A DNA stretch of 64,000 bases. Source: Nevskia soli DSM 19509 (GTDB lineage Bacteria > Pseudomonadota > Gammaproteobacteria > Nevskiales > Nevskiaceae). The stretch lies in the NCBI RefSeq assembly GCF_000711955.1, contig NZ_JONR01000023.1:37058-101057 (forward strand), given 5' to 3'. The translations under genes were made by a program, and so were the position numbers. Below the pieces are notes generated by a model. That model did not search any database, was not told where the DNA came from, and saw only the letters and a list, made by a program, of their open reading frames with translations. The first letter of the stretch is position 1. Each line of letters opens with the position of its first letter. Positions 36,252-47,400 of the stretch are shown here, in pieces.

Positions 36252-36270
36252 ACTATCAACTATTGATAGT
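36252..36270 (-). promoter_or_regulatory. Palindromic operator of parDE
   Basis: ACTATCAA (36252-36259) and TTGATAGT (36263-36270) form a perfect 8-bp inverted repeat with a 3-bp centre, 33 bp upstream of the parD ATG. It is embedded in a local AT-rich patch where the minus-strand promoter should lie. It is the expected target of ParD. Confidence 0.7.
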
Positions 36271-36412
36271 CGAGACAAGATACAAGGTGCCGGGCGCCGA
36301 TTTCCCCGACATATCCAACGGCTTGGTCCGGGGCTTGCTTAGACAAGCCGCAGCGCTTTCGCGCATTATTTAGCCATCAGTGCGGCTCAGCCGCCCCTCA
36401 CAGAACGATTCC

Positions 36413-38236
36413 ATGACCGCCACCACCCAGTCCGCCGAGCGGATGCCGCCCGGTATCCCGTTCATCATTGCCAACGAATTGGCCGAGCGTTTCTGCTACT
36501 ACGGCATCAATTCCATCCTTACCGTCTACATGGTGCAGCATCTGCACTTCGGCGACGCCAAGGCCACCATCTGGCAGTCGCTGTTCAAGTTCGGCGCTTA
36601 TTTCTTCCCGTTCTTCGCCGCCATCCTGGCGGACGTGTTCTGGGGCAAGTTCAAGACCATCATGTTCCTGGCGTTGTTCTATTGCGCCGGCTGCGCCGTG
36701 GTGGCGCTGGTCAGCGGGCCCTCGGCGCTTGCGGCGGGCCTGTTCCTCACCGCCTTCGGCACCGGCATCAAGTCCTGCGTCTCGACCAATGTGGGCGACC
36801 AGTTCACGGAGAAGAACCAGCACCTGATCTCCAAGGCCTTCAGCTACTTCTATTTCTCGATCAACCTGGGTTCCTCCGTCTCCATCTTCATGTGCCCGAT
36901 CTGGCTGGAGACCTACGGCCCCAAGGTGGCCTTCGGCATTCCCGCCGCCATGATGCTGCTGGCCACGGCGGTGTTCTGGGCCGGGCGCAAGCGTTTCACC
37001 GTGATCCCTCCGGCCATGAAGCAGCGCCAGAACCGCGGCGCGCTGATGTTCGCCCTGTGCTTCGCGCCGGTGCTGGGCATCACCATGTGGGTGTGGCAGG
37101 CCACCAACAGCACCGCGTACGCGGTGCTGGCCCTGCTGGGACAGATGGCCCTGGTGATCTGGCTGTGCCTCAAGACCGGCCTGCGCAAGGCGCTGCCGCC
37201 GGAACTGGTCGGCTGGCTGGAGCAGTCCTTCACCGGCGACGCGCTCAAGCTGGTGCTGAAACTGGCCTTCATCTACTACATCTTCATCGCCATCTTCTGG
37301 TCGCTGTGGGAGCAGTCCAACGGCCAGACCTGGACCCTGCAGGCCACTTCGGACTTGATGGACAAGCACATCTTCGCCTTCCTGCAGGGCGTACCGTTGT
37401 TGGGCGCGCTGTCCGGCTACGAGATGCTGCCGGCGCAGCTCACGGTGGTGAACGGCCTGTTCATCCTGCTGATGATCCCGATCTTCACCTTCGGCATCTT
37501 TCCGCTGTGGCAGCGCCTGTTCAGGATCACCGCGCTGCGCAAGATCTGCGTCGGCCTGTTCGTCATCGCCGCTTCCTTCGGCATCATCGCCTGGATCGAA
37601 AACCGCATCGTCCACGGCCACGTCGTCAGCGCCTGGTGGCAGATCCTGGCATATGGCGTGCTCAGCGCCTCCGAAGTGCTGATCTCCATCACCGCGCTGG
37701 AGTTCGCCTACAGCCAGGCGCCGCTGAAGATGAAGAGCTTCATGATGGCGGCGATGTACCTGTTCTCGGTCAGCGTCGGCCAGGCCTTCACCGTCCAGGT
37801 CAACACCAGCATGATCAAGCCGCTGGCGGCCAGCGCGGTGCAGTCCGGCGCCGAAACCTGGGTCTCGCTGCCCGACGTCTCCGGTATGCAGACCGGCCAG
37901 AAGATCGATTTCGCCGGCGACACCGGCCTGACCGTTTCCGGCGACGACGGCAAACCCGCCGAACTGGCCGGCACCTTCCTCATTTCCGAAATCGATACCT
38001 CCGGCAGCCGCGTCAAGCTGATGGACGTGGTCCACCGCCAGCCGCTGGCCAGCACCGGCGAGTACAAGGCCGCCACCGCCAAGGTCACCACCTACCGGCT
38101 GGTCGGCGCCGACTACTTCCTGTTCTTCGCCGGAGCCGCGGCCCTGGCCGGATTCCTCTTCATTTTCGTCATCGGCCTGTATCGTGAGAAAATCCACGTA
38201 CGGCAGGACGACACGGTGGCCGGCGAGGCGGCCTAG
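36413..38236 (+). CDS. Proton-dependent oligopeptide transporter (POT/PTR2 family)
   Basis: The ATG at 36413 gives 607 residues with about 12-14 membrane helices. The POT ExxER(F/Y) proton-coupling motif is present as ANELAERFCYYGINSILTVY. Further family features are FKTIMFLALFYCAGCAVVAL and KAFSYFYFSINLGSSVS. The protein is longer than E. coli DtpA (500 aa), with an insertion between the last helices (about residues 475-570, with QTGQKIDFAGDTGLTVSGDD). It imports di- and tripeptides, which fits the S46 peptidase elsewhere in the window. Confidence 0.93.
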   Translation: MTATTQSAERMPPGIPFIIANELAERFCYYGINSILTVYMVQHLHFGDAKATIWQSLFKFGAYFFPFFAAILADVFWGKFKTIMFLALFYCAGCAVVALVSGPSALAAGLFLTAFGTGIKSCVSTNVGDQFTEKNQHLISKAFSYFYFSINLGSSVSIFMCPIWLETYGPKVAFGIPAAMMLLATAVFWAGRKRFTVIPPAMKQRQNRGALMFALCFAPVLGITMWVWQATNSTAYAVLALLGQMALVIWLCLKTGLRKALPPELVGWLEQSFTGDALKLVLKLAFIYYIFIAIFWSLWEQSNGQTWTLQATSDLMDKHIFAFLQGVPLLGALSGYEMLPAQLTVVNGLFILLMIPIFTFGIFPLWQRLFRITALRKICVGLFVIAASFGIIAWIENRIVHGHVVSAWWQILAYGVLSASEVLISITALEFAYSQAPLKMKSFMMAAMYLFSVSVGQAFTVQVNTSMIKPLAASAVQSGAETWVSLPDVSGMQTGQKIDFAGDTGLTVSGDDGKPAELAGTFLISEIDTSGSRVKLMDVVHRQPLASTGEYKAATAKVTTYRLVGADYFLFFAGAAALAGFLFIFVIGLYREKIHVRQDDTVAGEAA

Positions 38237-38250
38237 GGCCGCCGCAACAG

Positions 38251-39192
38251 GTGCCTGACAGCGAGAGTGCAGTGAGCGAAGCAGTGATTCATCCGATGAC
38301 GGCGCCGGGCCGGGTCCCGGCGGCGCCGGCGCACCCGGCGCAGGCTCCGGCCCATGGCCGGGAACGGGGCGAGGCCAACAAGCTGGTCAAGCGGCTGCGC
38401 CGCCAGGTCGGCCAGGCGATCCAGGACTACGCCATGATCCGCGCCGGCGACAAGGTGATGGTGTGCCTGTCCGGCGGCAAGGATTCCTACACCATGCTGG
38501 ACATCCTGCTGCTGTTGCGCGAGGCGGCGCCGGTGCCGTTCGAGCTGGTGGCGGTGAACCTGGACCAGAAGCAGCCGGATTTTCCGGAGCATGTGCTGCC
38601 GGAGTACCTGAAGGCGCGCGGCGTGCCGTACCACATCATCGAGCAGGATACGTACTCGGTGGTGAAGCGGGTCATTCCCGAAGGGAAGACGATGTGCAGC
38701 CTGTGCTCGCGGCTGCGGCGCGGCGCGCTGTACACCTACGCGGCGGAAAACGGCTTCAACAAGATCGCCCTTGGGCATCACCGTGACGACATCGTCGCCA
38801 CCTTCTTCCTCAACATGTTCCACGGCTCCAAGCTCAAGGCGATGCCGCCCAAGCTGCTCAGCGACGACGGCCGCAACATCGTCATCCGCCCGCTGGCCTA
38901 CGTGCGCGAGCAGGACATCGTGGCGTACGCCGCCATGCGCCAGTTTCCCATCATCCCCTGCAACCTGTGCGGCTCGCAGGAGCAGCTGCAGCGCAAGCAG
39001 ATCCGCCGCATGCTGGACGAGTGGGAGAAGCAGAGCCCGGGCCGCATCGAGAACATCTTCGGCGCGCTGCAGAACGTGGCGCCGTCGCAGCTGGCCGACG
39101 CGAAGCTGTTCGACTTTGGCGGGCTCGACGGCGGCGCCGAGGCGGGCGGCTGGTTGATGCAGAACCGCGCCGGCGAGCCCGGCGACCTCTAG
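38251..39192 (+). CDS. ttcA: tRNA 2-thiocytidine(32) synthetase TtcA
   Basis: TtcA is an Fe-S enzyme that thiolates C32 of some tRNAs. The 313-residue product has the PP-loop VCLSGGKDSYTMLDILLLL and cluster cysteines in GKTMCSLCSRLRRGALY, with CNLCGSQEQLQRKQI further on. DDIVATFFLNMFHGSKLKAM is also family-typical. A GTG at 38251 gives an extended N-terminus; a GTG at 38272 is another choice. It lies 14 bp after the POT gene and may be read through from it. It ends overlapping the convergent ABC permease gene by 4 bp. Confidence 0.95.
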   Translation: MPDSESAVSEAVIHPMTAPGRVPAAPAHPAQAPAHGRERGEANKLVKRLRRQVGQAIQDYAMIRAGDKVMVCLSGGKDSYTMLDILLLLREAAPVPFELVAVNLDQKQPDFPEHVLPEYLKARGVPYHIIEQDTYSVVKRVIPEGKTMCSLCSRLRRGALYTYAAENGFNKIALGHHRDDIVATFFLNMFHGSKLKAMPPKLLSDDGRNIVIRPLAYVREQDIVAYAAMRQFPIIPCNLCGSQEQLQRKQIRRMLDEWEKQSPGRIENIFGALQNVAPSQLADAKLFDFGGLDGGAEAGGWLMQNRAGEPGDL

Positions 39193-40747
39193 TAGCTCAA
39201 CACTTCGTCGTGGTTGCGCCCGTGCCAGGCATAGAACGGCCCGGCCAGCGCGATCGGCAGCACCAGCATCGCGGCCAGCAGGTGCATGCTGGCGAAGCAC
39301 CAGGCGAATGCGGCCCAGCCGAACTGGATGCCCAGGCCGGCCAGCGAACGTCCAGGAGACCGGCTGCCGCGGCGGAAGCGGCGGCGGATGTCCTTGCGGG
39401 AACCCGGCGTCGGCAGCCACAGGTGGAACATGCCCATGCTCAGGCTGCTGCCGCCGATGCAGATCACCAGTGCCAGGAACATCCAGGCCTGGGTCCAGGC
39501 GAGCCATGACGACAAGGCCAGCGCCGCCAGCCACAGCGGCAGCAGCACCACGATCAGCTTGATGCGCCGCAACTCGCCGCGCGGACGCGGCGCACAGGCC
39601 AGCAGTTCCGGCATGTCCTCGGCGCACACCGCCAGCCAGACCAGCGTGGCGGCCAGCACCCCGGCGACGACCGTGGCGAAACACACCAGGGTCCCCTGCC
39701 GCGCCGCCGCCGAGAGGCCGATGCTGCGGTGGCCCAGGATCAGGACGCCGGGAATGAAGGCGATCAGTTGCTGCAACAGCATCACCAGCAACTGCGGATC
39801 GCGGTAGATCAGGCGCCACTCCTTCAGGAACATGACCCGCCACAGCCGCGGACGGAACCGCCGCGCGGGCCGCTTGCGGGCGCCCCCTTGCTCCGCCATG
39901 CCGGCGGTGCGGCCAAGGGCGAAGGCAAAGCCGCGCGGCAGCAGCATGGCGGCCGCCGCGAAGAACAGCGCGGCGGCGATCAGGCTCAGGCACAGCGGGC
40001 CGGCTTCACCCCTGGCCGCGCGCGCAGGCAGCCAGATCCAGCTGTCCGCGGCCGCCAGCGGCGAATCCCGCAGCCAGTTGCCGACGCCGAGGCTCAGCTG
40101 GTGCTGGCGTTCCCCGCCCAGGAGATTCGGGCTTTGCACGCCCAGCAGGAAGGAGGCGCCGAGCAGCATGCTCAGCACCAGGGCGGCGGTGCGCGCCTTC
40201 GCCGGCCCGATGAGGCGCACCAGCAGGATGGTCAGCGCCAGGCCCGAGGCGGTCGCCACCAGGCCGATGCCCAGGGTCACCGGATATGCGGCCAGCCAGC
40301 GCGGCCCGGAGAGGACCGCGGCGATATTGGCGGCGGGCAGGAACATCATTGCCGGAAAGGCGACCGCCTGCACCGCGATGCTCAGGGCGCGGGCCGCGAA
40401 GACGTTGCGCACCGGCACCGGCGTCGAACACAGCAGATCGAGATCGCTGCGTACGAACAGCAGGTTCACGGCGGTGGCCAGCGCCGCACCGGTAGCGCTG
40501 AACAGCGCCACGCACAGTACCGCGCTCAGCAGCGCGAGCTGCATCGGCGGATCGGGATGGCCGGCGCGCGCCACCATCACGATGCTCCAGCCGAACAGGT
40601 GCAACAGGACCAGTACCGCCAGCAGGTTGAAGCCCAGGCGCAGCGTGCCGATGGCCTTGCTGCCGCGGTCGAATTTGCCGCTGAAGGTGCGCCAGGCCAG
40701 GCGCAGGTCCCACCACAGCAACCACCACAGGCTGCCCGGCCGCAGCA

Positions 40748-40748
<1 letters not shown>
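39189..40748 (-). CDS. ABC transporter membrane protein (ABC-2-like, large)
   Basis: The ATG at 40748 gives 519 residues, starting MLRPGSLWWLLWWDLRLAWR. It has about ten predicted membrane helices, including LRLGFNLLAVLVLLHLFGWS and YPVTLGIGLVATASGLALTI, with a cytosolic MFLKEWRLIYRDPQLLVMLL segment in the middle. This two-times-five-helix layout is seen in ABC-2-like exporter subunits that pair with a single ATPase. The ATPase gene overlaps it by one base upstream. The substrate is unknown. Confidence 0.85.
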
Positions 40749-41506
<758 letters not shown>

Positions 41507-41629
41507 ATGGGTCTGCCGGTCGGATTGCTTGACGGGTACCGCGGTAGCGCCGGGCCGTTCGCCACGGTCCAGCCCCGTGAAATATAGAATGACGTTCCTG
41601 AAGAGGCCTCCGGACGGAGACAATTGAAG

Positions 41630-42574
41630 ATGAGCCGCCGCGGTTTGCAGTCCCTGCTGCTGTTACTTTTTACGGCATTCGCCGCCGGCAGCGCCAGCGC
41701 CGATGCGGACGCGCCGTTCCTGTGGCAGGTGCACGGTCCGAAGGCGACGCACTTCCTGCTCGGCTCGGTGCACCTGCTGCCCGAGGCCGCCGAGGAGTTG
41801 CCGGGCGGCATCCAGGACGCCTATGACGCCGCCGACGGGGTGGTGTTCGAGACCGATATCGGCGCCCTCGAACAGCCCCAGGTGCAGATCGCCATGCTGG
41901 CCGCGGCCCGCTCGCAGCAGGGCCTGAAGTCGGAGATCGGCGACAAGATGTACGCCGAGCTGGTCAAGCACAGCGCGCGGATCGGCATGCCGGTATCGGC
42001 CTGCGATCCGTTCCGCCCCTGGTTCTGCGCCATGACCATCGAGGTGTTCAGCTACCGCAAGGCCGGCTTCAGCGGCGACAACGGCATCGACAAGCAGATC
42101 TACGTCTGGGCCCACACCGACGGCAAGGCGCTGCGCTGGCTGGAACCGCCGGCCGCCCACATCGGCCTGTTCACCGGCATGAGCGATGCGCTGTCGCGCC
42201 AGTTCCTGGCCTCGGCCCTGGACGACGGCGCCGCCAACGCGGGCGACGATCCGGCGCAGCTGCTGCGCGCCTGGCGCGACAACGACGTCGGCGCCATCGA
42301 GAAGCTCGACCAGCAGCTCAAGGCCGGCTATCCCGAGATCTACCAGCGCCTGCTGTCCGACCGCAACCGCAGCTGGATGCCGCAGCTCAAGCGCCTGCTG
42401 GACGGCGGCGAGCCGCAGATGGTGGTGGTGGGCGCCGCCCACCTGGTCGGCCCGGACGGTCTCGTCGCCCAGCTGCGCGCGCGCGGCTACAAGGTGCTGC
42501 CCTATGTCGGCATCGAATCGCAGCTGGTGACGATGAACCGGGCGCCGCTGGTGAAGGCCGCGCTGCACCGCTAG
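41630..42574 (+). CDS. TraB/GumN-family protein
   Basis: The ATG at 41630 gives 314 residues with a signal peptide (LQSLLLLLFTAFAAGSASA). The TraB/GumN fold shows FLWQVHGPKATHFLLGSVHL near the start and MVVVGAAHLVGPDGLVAQL near the end, with the conserved GSxH and GxxH motifs. The family includes TraB/GumN/TIKI-type metal-dependent proteins; some relatives are peptidases, but bacterial roles are unclear. It is divergent from the ABC exporter and 80 bp ahead of tamA. Confidence 0.9.
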   Translation: MSRRGLQSLLLLLFTAFAAGSASADADAPFLWQVHGPKATHFLLGSVHLLPEAAEELPGGIQDAYDAADGVVFETDIGALEQPQVQIAMLAAARSQQGLKSEIGDKMYAELVKHSARIGMPVSACDPFRPWFCAMTIEVFSYRKAGFSGDNGIDKQIYVWAHTDGKALRWLEPPAAHIGLFTGMSDALSRQFLASALDDGAANAGDDPAQLLRAWRDNDVGAIEKLDQQLKAGYPEIYQRLLSDRNRSWMPQLKRLLDGGEPQMVVVGAAHLVGPDGLVAQLRARGYKVLPYVGIESQLVTMNRAPLVKAALHR

Positions 42575-42654
42575 GGACGGCCGCAGGCCTGGTTGCCTGA
42601 ATCCGGCCGCAAGTCGCATCGGGAAGTCGCCGCCCTCACGTATCATTCAGGGGC

Positions 42655-44418
42655 ATGATCCGTACCCGCCTGCTCCTGCTCTTCTGTGCCCTCTGCGTGA
42701 GCGCGCCCGCGCTCGCCGGCATCGACGTGCGCGTACGCGGCCTGGGCTCGGACGAGGAGGACAACGCCTACGCGCAGATCCGCGTCCTGGACTACGCCAA
42801 GGGCATCGACGCCGGCAAGGGCCCCGACAAGCCGCAATACGATCCGTCCGAGGTGCAGCGCCTGGCCAAGCAGGGCGAGGACGACATCCGCAAGGCCTTG
42901 CAGCCGTTCGGCTGGTACAACCCGGTCATCACCTCCAAGCTGGAGGGCGAGTCGCCTGACTGGATCGTCACCTACCAGGTCAACGCCGGCCCGGAAACGG
43001 ACATCACGAACATCGAGATCCTCATCACCGGCGAGGGCAAGGATTTCGCGCCATTGCAGAGGATCGTCAGCCGGCCGCGCCTGAAGACCGGCACGCGCCT
43101 GATGCACGCCGACTACGAGGCGCTCAAGGCGCGCCTGATGCAGGCGGCCAATACGGGGGGCTTTCTCGACGCCACCTTCAGCCGCCGCGAACTGCGCGTC
43201 GATGTCGACAACAACACCGCCGAGGTGTTGCTGACGCTGGATACCGGCCCACGCTGGTACTTCGGCGAGGTCACCATCGAGCAGGACGGCCGGCTCAAGG
43301 ACAAGCTGCTGCGCCGCTACGTCAAGATCGTGCCGGGCGAGCCCTTCGACTCGGCCCAGGTGTTGAACACCCAGTTCGCGCTGAGCGACCTGGACTACTT
43401 CAAGCTGGTGGAGATGGAGCCGCAGAAGGCCAAGGCCGGCGCCGACCGGCGCATCCCGGTGCTGATCCACACCACCTCCAAGGCGCCGCGCGTCTACAAG
43501 TTCGGCGGCGGCTACGGCACCGACACCGGCCCGCGCGCCCTGGCTGGCGTCGAGTTCCGCCGCCTCAACGAGGATGGCCACAAGCTGCGCCTGACGCTGC
43601 AGCCCTCGCAGAACATCAGCACCGCCATCGCCGAATACCGCATCCCCTTCGGACGCACGCCAGGCGACGCCATCAGCTTCACCGCCCAGGGCCTGAAGCA
43701 GAATTTCCAGGGTGTGCACGAAAACCTGTGGTCGCTCGGCACCGCCTACAACGAGCAGGACGGTGCCTGGCAGAAGCGCTACTACCTGATCTACGCCAAC
43801 GACCAGTACAACCTGCAGGACGAGACCGGCAACACCAGCAAGCTGCTCACTCCCGGCATCTCTTACAGCCGCACGCAGGTCAACGATCCGATCTTCCCGC
43901 GCCGCGGCTGGTTCGCCTTCTTCGACCTGCACGGCGGCAGCAGCAAGCTGCTGTCGGATACCGATTTCGTCGAAGGCCTGGTCCGGCTGCGCGGCGTCTA
44001 TCCGCTCGCGCGCAAGCTGCGCCTGCTGGGGCGCATCGAGGAAGGCGCGTTGTTCGTGTCCGGCTTCGACAACCTGCCGCCGTCGCAGCGTTTCTTTGCC
44101 GGCGGCGACGAAAGCGTGCGCGGCTACAGCTACCACTCGCTGGCGCCGCATGATCCGCAGGGCAACCTGATCGGCGGCCGCTACCTCACCACCGGCAGCG
44201 TCGAGCTCGACTGGGATGTGTTCAAGAGCTACGGCCTGGCCGTGTTCGGCGACGCCGGCGGCGCCGACGACGTGCCGGAAGTGAAGCTGCACTTCGGCGC
44301 CGGCATCGGCTTCCGCTACCGCCTGCCGTTCGGTGCCGTGGCCATCGACCTGGCCCATCCCTTCGATCCCGGCGCCGAAGCGGTGCGCCTGCACATCGGC
44401 GTAAGGGTGGGCATCTGA
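42655..44418 (+). CDS. tamA: Autotransporter assembly complex outer-membrane protein TamA
   Basis: TamA is an Omp85-family barrel that works with TamB in assembling some outer-membrane proteins and in lipid transport between membranes. The 587 residues start with a signal peptide (LLLFCALCVSAPALAG). POTRA domains occupy residues ~20-280 (e.g. LLRRYVKIVPGEPFDSAQVL). The C-terminal barrel contains FFAGGDESVRGYSYHSLAPH, the VRGY-type Omp85 motif. It ends LHIGVRVGI and overlaps tamB by one base. Confidence 0.96.
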   Translation: MIRTRLLLLFCALCVSAPALAGIDVRVRGLGSDEEDNAYAQIRVLDYAKGIDAGKGPDKPQYDPSEVQRLAKQGEDDIRKALQPFGWYNPVITSKLEGESPDWIVTYQVNAGPETDITNIEILITGEGKDFAPLQRIVSRPRLKTGTRLMHADYEALKARLMQAANTGGFLDATFSRRELRVDVDNNTAEVLLTLDTGPRWYFGEVTIEQDGRLKDKLLRRYVKIVPGEPFDSAQVLNTQFALSDLDYFKLVEMEPQKAKAGADRRIPVLIHTTSKAPRVYKFGGGYGTDTGPRALAGVEFRRLNEDGHKLRLTLQPSQNISTAIAEYRIPFGRTPGDAISFTAQGLKQNFQGVHENLWSLGTAYNEQDGAWQKRYYLIYANDQYNLQDETGNTSKLLTPGISYSRTQVNDPIFPRRGWFAFFDLHGGSSKLLSDTDFVEGLVRLRGVYPLARKLRLLGRIEEGALFVSGFDNLPPSQRFFAGGDESVRGYSYHSLAPHDPQGNLIGGRYLTTGSVELDWDVFKSYGLAVFGDAGGADDVPEVKLHFGAGIGFRYRLPFGAVAIDLAHPFDPGAEAVRLHIGVRVGI

Positions 44419-47400
44419 TGCGCCGCATCCTGCTGTGGACCTTGGCGGCGCTACTCGTGCTGCTTCTGCTGCTTGGCGGCGGCGCCTGGTGGCTGCTCGA
44501 CAGCGACGGCGGCCTGCGCGGACTCGCCGCGCTGACCAACCGCTACAGCGGCGGTATGGTGCGCCTCGGCACCACCCAGGGCCGGTTGCTGGGCGAGTTC
44601 ATCATCGAGGATCTCCATTACCAGGGCGGCGACGGTACCCGCGTCGACGTGGAACGCGTACACCTGCGCCTGGTGCCGCGCGAGCTGCTGTCGTACCGCC
44701 TGCACCTGGAAGTGGCCGAAGTGCAGGCCCTGCAGGTCTCGTTGCCGCCGCCGCGCGAAACCGCGCCGACCGGCGAGACGCAGCTGCCCAGCCGCCTGCC
44801 GTTCGACACCGTCATCGATGCGCTCTCGCTCAAGGACTTCCAGCTGCACCAGCCGGGCGAGACCGGGCCCTTCCGCATCGCCAGCGCCGCGCTCAAAGGC
44901 AGCTGGATCGGCGAGGACATCGTGGTCGAGCGCCTCAGCGCCGAGTTGACGGAGACCGGGCCCTTGCTGCTCAGCGCCAAGGCCCGCATGGCGGACGACC
45001 GCATCGTCTTCAGCGCGCTCAATCTCAAGGGTCCCGGTGAAATCGAAGGCAGCGGCACCTTCGCGTTCGGCAAGTCCGCCAACGATCTCAGGCTGAGCTG
45101 GAAGGACCTGCGCTGGCCCCTGACCGGCGACGCGGCCGAACGGCGGGCGCGCGGGGTCGACGGCGAGGTGAAATTCAGCGGCCCGCTGCATCGTTATCAC
45201 GTGGAACTGAGCAGCGCCGCGGTGCTGCATGAATTGCCGATCCGGCTTGCCGCCACGGGCGACGGCGACCTGCAGCAGATCCAGATCGCCGACCTGGGCC
45301 TGACCGCCGGCAAGGGTTCGGCCCATGTGCAGGGCAAGCTGGCCTGGGCGCCGTTGCTGCGCGCCGACCTCAAGGGCACCATTTCGCAGATCGATCCGGC
45401 GTTGTTCGTGGCCGACTGGGCAGCCTCTTGCGTGCAGCCGCCTGCCGCACCCGCCTTGCAGACGGCGGCGGCTGCACCGACCACGCAGCAGCCGACCATG
45501 CAGCAACCGACCGGTGAGCGGCCCGCCCCGCCGCCGCGCGGCAAGGGGAAGGCTGTCGCCGGCTGCGCCGCCGGCTCAGGTCCGAGCTCGATCAACGGCA
45601 GCTTCAACACACAGACCACGGTGCAGAACGGCCAGACCGATATCGCTTTCACCGCGAACATCGACAAGTCGCAGCTGCGCGGCTACCCGCTGAGCCTGTC
45701 GGCGCAGGGCGATACCGACACGCGCAGCGTGCGGCTCAAGCAGTTCCTGTTGCAGTCCGGCAAGGGCAGCCTCTCCGCCACCGGTGTGGTTGGCTGGGCG
45801 CCGGCCCTGCGCGCCGATCTCCAGGCGCAGCTGAGCAACTTCGATCCGACGCAGTTCGTCGCCGCTTTCCCCGGATCGATCAACGGCAGCATCGTCACCC
45901 GGACCACCGGCACCAAGGCCAAGCCGGACATCGCCCTGGCGGTGAAGGTGGATCGTTCGCAACTGCGCGGCCATCCCCTGAACCTGGATGCCGATGCCAG
46001 CCTCAGCGGCGAAACCGTGATGGTGCAGAAGCTCTTGCTGGTCTCTGGCTCCACCCGCGTGGAAGCCAGCGGCCAGGCCACGCCGCCGTTCGATCTGAAG
46101 GGCAAGGTCGCCAGTCCCAATCTGAGCGAACTGGCGCCGGAGCTCGGCGGCCGTGCCGATTTCGATTTCACCCTGCAGGGTCCGCTCGATAGTCCGCACC
46201 TGGTCAGCAAGGGCCATGCCGACAGCCTGCGCTACCTGGCGTACCGGGTGAACAAGCTGGACTGGGACGCGGACATCGATCCGTCCAAGCCTTCGCACCT
46301 GAGCGTCAACGCCAGCGAAGCCCAGGCCGGCATCCTCATTCACACGGCGAAGTTGAGTCTCACCGGGCAGGAGACTTATCACCATGCCCAGGTGGACGTA
46401 GTCAGCGAGCGCGGCGACGTCAGCCTGGCGGTGGACGGCGGCTTCGACCGGCGCAAGCTCGAGTGGGGCGGCCAGGTCAGCTCCGGCCGCCTGGCGCCCA
46501 CCGACCTGCCGCCGTGGACCCTGGAGAAGGCCGCCGGCCTGCTGCTCGGCTCCAAGCGGCAGAGCCTGGAGCCGACCTGCTTCTCCGGCGGCGCCGGCCG
46601 CGCCTGCGTCCGCCTGGAGCAGAACGTCACCGCCACCGGCCTGCGCCTGTCGCTGGATATCGACAAGCTGCTGCTCGCCGCCTTCAAGCCGCTGCTGCCG
46701 CCGAAATACGATCTCTCCGGCGAGATCAGCGGCAACGCCAACATCGAAATCGCCCACGGCGACGTCGCGGCGATGAACGCCGACCTGCACACCGACGGCA
46801 TCCACATCCAGGCGCCCAAGGCGCCGGCGGTGGAGATCCAGGCCAGCACGCTCAAGGCCGACGACAAGGGCGGCACCCTGCACGCGCTGCTCGACCTGCG
46901 GCTGCTGCAAGGCTCGATCGGCGCCGATGTCACCGCCGCGCCCGGCGCCGACTTCCAGGCGCGGCCGCTCAGCGGCCATGTGCAGACCACCATCCCGGAC
47001 CTGGGCTTCGTGCAGTCCTTCGTGCCGGATCTGCAAGCGGTCGGCGGCTCCATCAGCGGTACGCTGGACCTGGGCGGCACCATCGGCCTGCCGCGCCTGC
47101 AAGGCCAGATCGCCCTGGTCGACGGCCGCGCCAAGGTGCCGCGCGCCGGCATCGAATTGCAGCAGGTGCAGTTGCGCCTCACCGGCAAGGGCGAGGGCCC
47201 CCTGGCCATCGACGGCTCGCTGCAATCCGGCGGCGGCAACGTCGCCATCAACGGCACGCTCGATCCTTCGGTGGCGCCGCCCCGCGCCGATCTCAAGCTG
47301 CAGGGCGAGAACTTCCAGGCCCTGGCCACCACCGACGCGCGCATCTGGGTCAGCCCGGACCTGCACCTGCTCAGCGACGCCGACGGCATGCACCTGGAAG

